From positions 1 through 64,000 of the forward strand of contig JAFWOB010000081.1 in assembly GCA_017510065.1 (NCBI GenBank): a stretch of 64,000 nucleotides of DNA, given 5' to 3'. The position numbers were made by a program, and so were the translations under genes. Shown here one piece after another: positions 63,382 to 64,000 of this stretch. The notes below the pieces were generated by a model. That model was not told the DNA's origin and ran no database searches. It saw only the letters and a program-made list of their open reading frames with translations. Origin of the DNA: Parasporobacterium sp. (GTDB lineage: Bacteria > Bacillota > Clostridia > Lachnospirales > Lachnospiraceae). Within the stretch, counting starts at the first letter, position 1. Every line of letters starts with the position of its first letter.

Positions 63382-64000
63382 ATGAGCTCAGAATTGATTC
63401 GTGCTGAGAATATTGTCAAAAACTTTGGTTTGACGAAAGCTCTGCAAGGGGTGGATTTTGCACTTAATGCTGGAGAGATCAGAGGACTCATCGGAGAAAA
63501 CGGTTCCGGTAAATCCACGATCTGTTCCATCATTTCCGGTATCTACGGATGTGATTCGGGTTCCCTGTTCCTGAAGGGAGAACCTTATACCCCGACCAGT
63601 ATGGTGGATGCCCAGCAGCATGGCGTGGCAATGATCATGCAGGAAATGGGAACGATTTCCAATATCAAAGTCTGTGACAACATCTTCATCGGAAAAGAAG
63701 CTTTGTTTACCAAAAACGGGGTTGTGAACAGGCGTGCCATGAGAAAAGCTGCCGGAAAGATCCTGGAGGAACTCGGAGCAGGGGATATCGATCCATGGGC
63801 TCCCATTGATACTCTGAATTTTGAAAACAGGAAGCTGGTGGAGATTGCCAGAGCCATGTATGACGATCCGGATATCCTGATCGTTGACGAGACAACAACC
63901 GCCCTGTCCCAGAGAGGAAGAGACATCATCTATAATCTGTGCGATAAGATGTCGTCCCAGGGTAAAGGCGTGATTTTTATCTCCCACGACCTGGATGAGA
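63382..64000 (+). CDS. Sugar/nucleoside ABC transporter ATPase, RbsA-like, 5' part
   Basis: The first 206 codons of an ATPase in the RbsA/XylG group, which usually have two nucleotide-binding halves. Walker A is GENGSGKST, the Q-loop region MIMQEMGTIS, Walker B ILIVDETTTALS and the H-loop FISHDLDE. The signature is unusual: LNFENRKLVEIARAM where LSVGQ/LSVAQ is expected, and Thr replaces the Pro of DEPT. The lost LSGGQ-type motif suggests that this first half may be catalytically degenerate. AGGAGG precedes ATG 63382. The gene runs beyond the window. Confidence 0.85.
   Translation, partial: MSSELIRAENIVKNFGLTKALQGVDFALNAGEIRGLIGENGSGKSTICSIISGIYGCDSGSLFLKGEPYTPTSMVDAQQHGVAMIMQEMGTISNIKVCDNIFIGKEALFTKNGVVNRRAMRKAAGKILEELGAGDIDPWAPIDTLNFENRKLVEIARAMYDDPDILIVDETTTALSQRGRDIIYNLCDKMSSQGKGVIFISHDLDE

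Overview
The window looks like chromosomal DNA from a Clostridia species, most likely a gut Lachnospiraceae relative. The evidence is strong AGGAGG-type ribosome binding sites, frequent TTG/GTG starts, several protein families characteristic of Clostridia (GGGtGRT protein, CD1871A-type CXXC miniprotein, DUF4037, YesL/DUF624, cytoplasmic BMP-domain protein, phosphate dikinase) and gene content of an anaerobic sugar fermenter. Placement below family level is not possible from the sequence alone. No rRNA or tRNA gene, CRISPR array or prophage was seen. All functions are read from sequence motifs and family memory; no database search was run.

Layout. 1-280: end of an IS256-type insertion sequence with the first codons of its transposase, beside a possible gene remnant. 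280-7.8 kb: a PD-(D/E)XK-like nuclease, holA, an attenuated infC-rpmI-rplT operon, glnS, dut and a NifU-like/GGGtGRT pair. 7.9-14.1 kb: a complete peptide ABC transporter (dppBCDF plus binding protein) and a small membrane protein. 14.1-21.7 kb: a flavin redox locus, in which a leftward operon (flavodoxin-like protein, double-FMN flavoprotein reductase, ApbE flavin transferase, CapA-like protein) diverges from a LysR regulator, which converges on a URO-D/MtaA-like gene. 21.9-28 kb: TPR protein, DUF4037 protein, M18 aminopeptidase, acyltransferase and LCP protein. 28.1-35.5 kb: upp, a metallo-beta-lactamase-fold hydrolase, dgt, dnaG, a short trmK (with no rpoD between dnaG and trmK) and ppdK. 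35.6-35.9 kb: five tandem 52-bp units, each carrying an inverted repeat. 36-47 kb: DUF523, cysK, an AraC regulator, a sugar ABC transporter, GH36 alpha-galactosidase, an unknown membrane protein, yesL, and an msmK/malK-type ATPase behind a structured leader RNA. 47-60.7 kb: a close-packed run of a BMP-domain protein, phosphoesterase, small membrane protein, amylosucrase-like GH13, GH2 beta-galactosidase, fructokinase, a thioredoxin/CXXC/4Fe-4S membrane redox module with its two-component system, and rsmE. 60.8-64 kb: a VTC-like protein, a membrane-anchored trigger-factor/FKBP-like foldase with an acidic repeat tail, and the start of a sugar or nucleoside ABC ATPase.

How the genes may work together. 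The carbohydrate genes fit uptake and breakdown of raffinose-family oligosaccharides and lactose. The AraC-controlled ABC transporter, energised by the shared MsmK-type ATPase, would import the sugar. GH36 would release galactose and leave sucrose. The amylosucrase-like enzyme would split sucrose into glucan or glucose plus fructose, and the PfkB kinase would phosphorylate fructose. The least described parts are the ApbE-flavoprotein locus, the TlpA/CXXC/4Fe-4S/two-component module, the cytoplasmic BMP-phosphoesterase pair, the GGGtGRT pair, the 52-bp repeat array and the msmK leader RNA.
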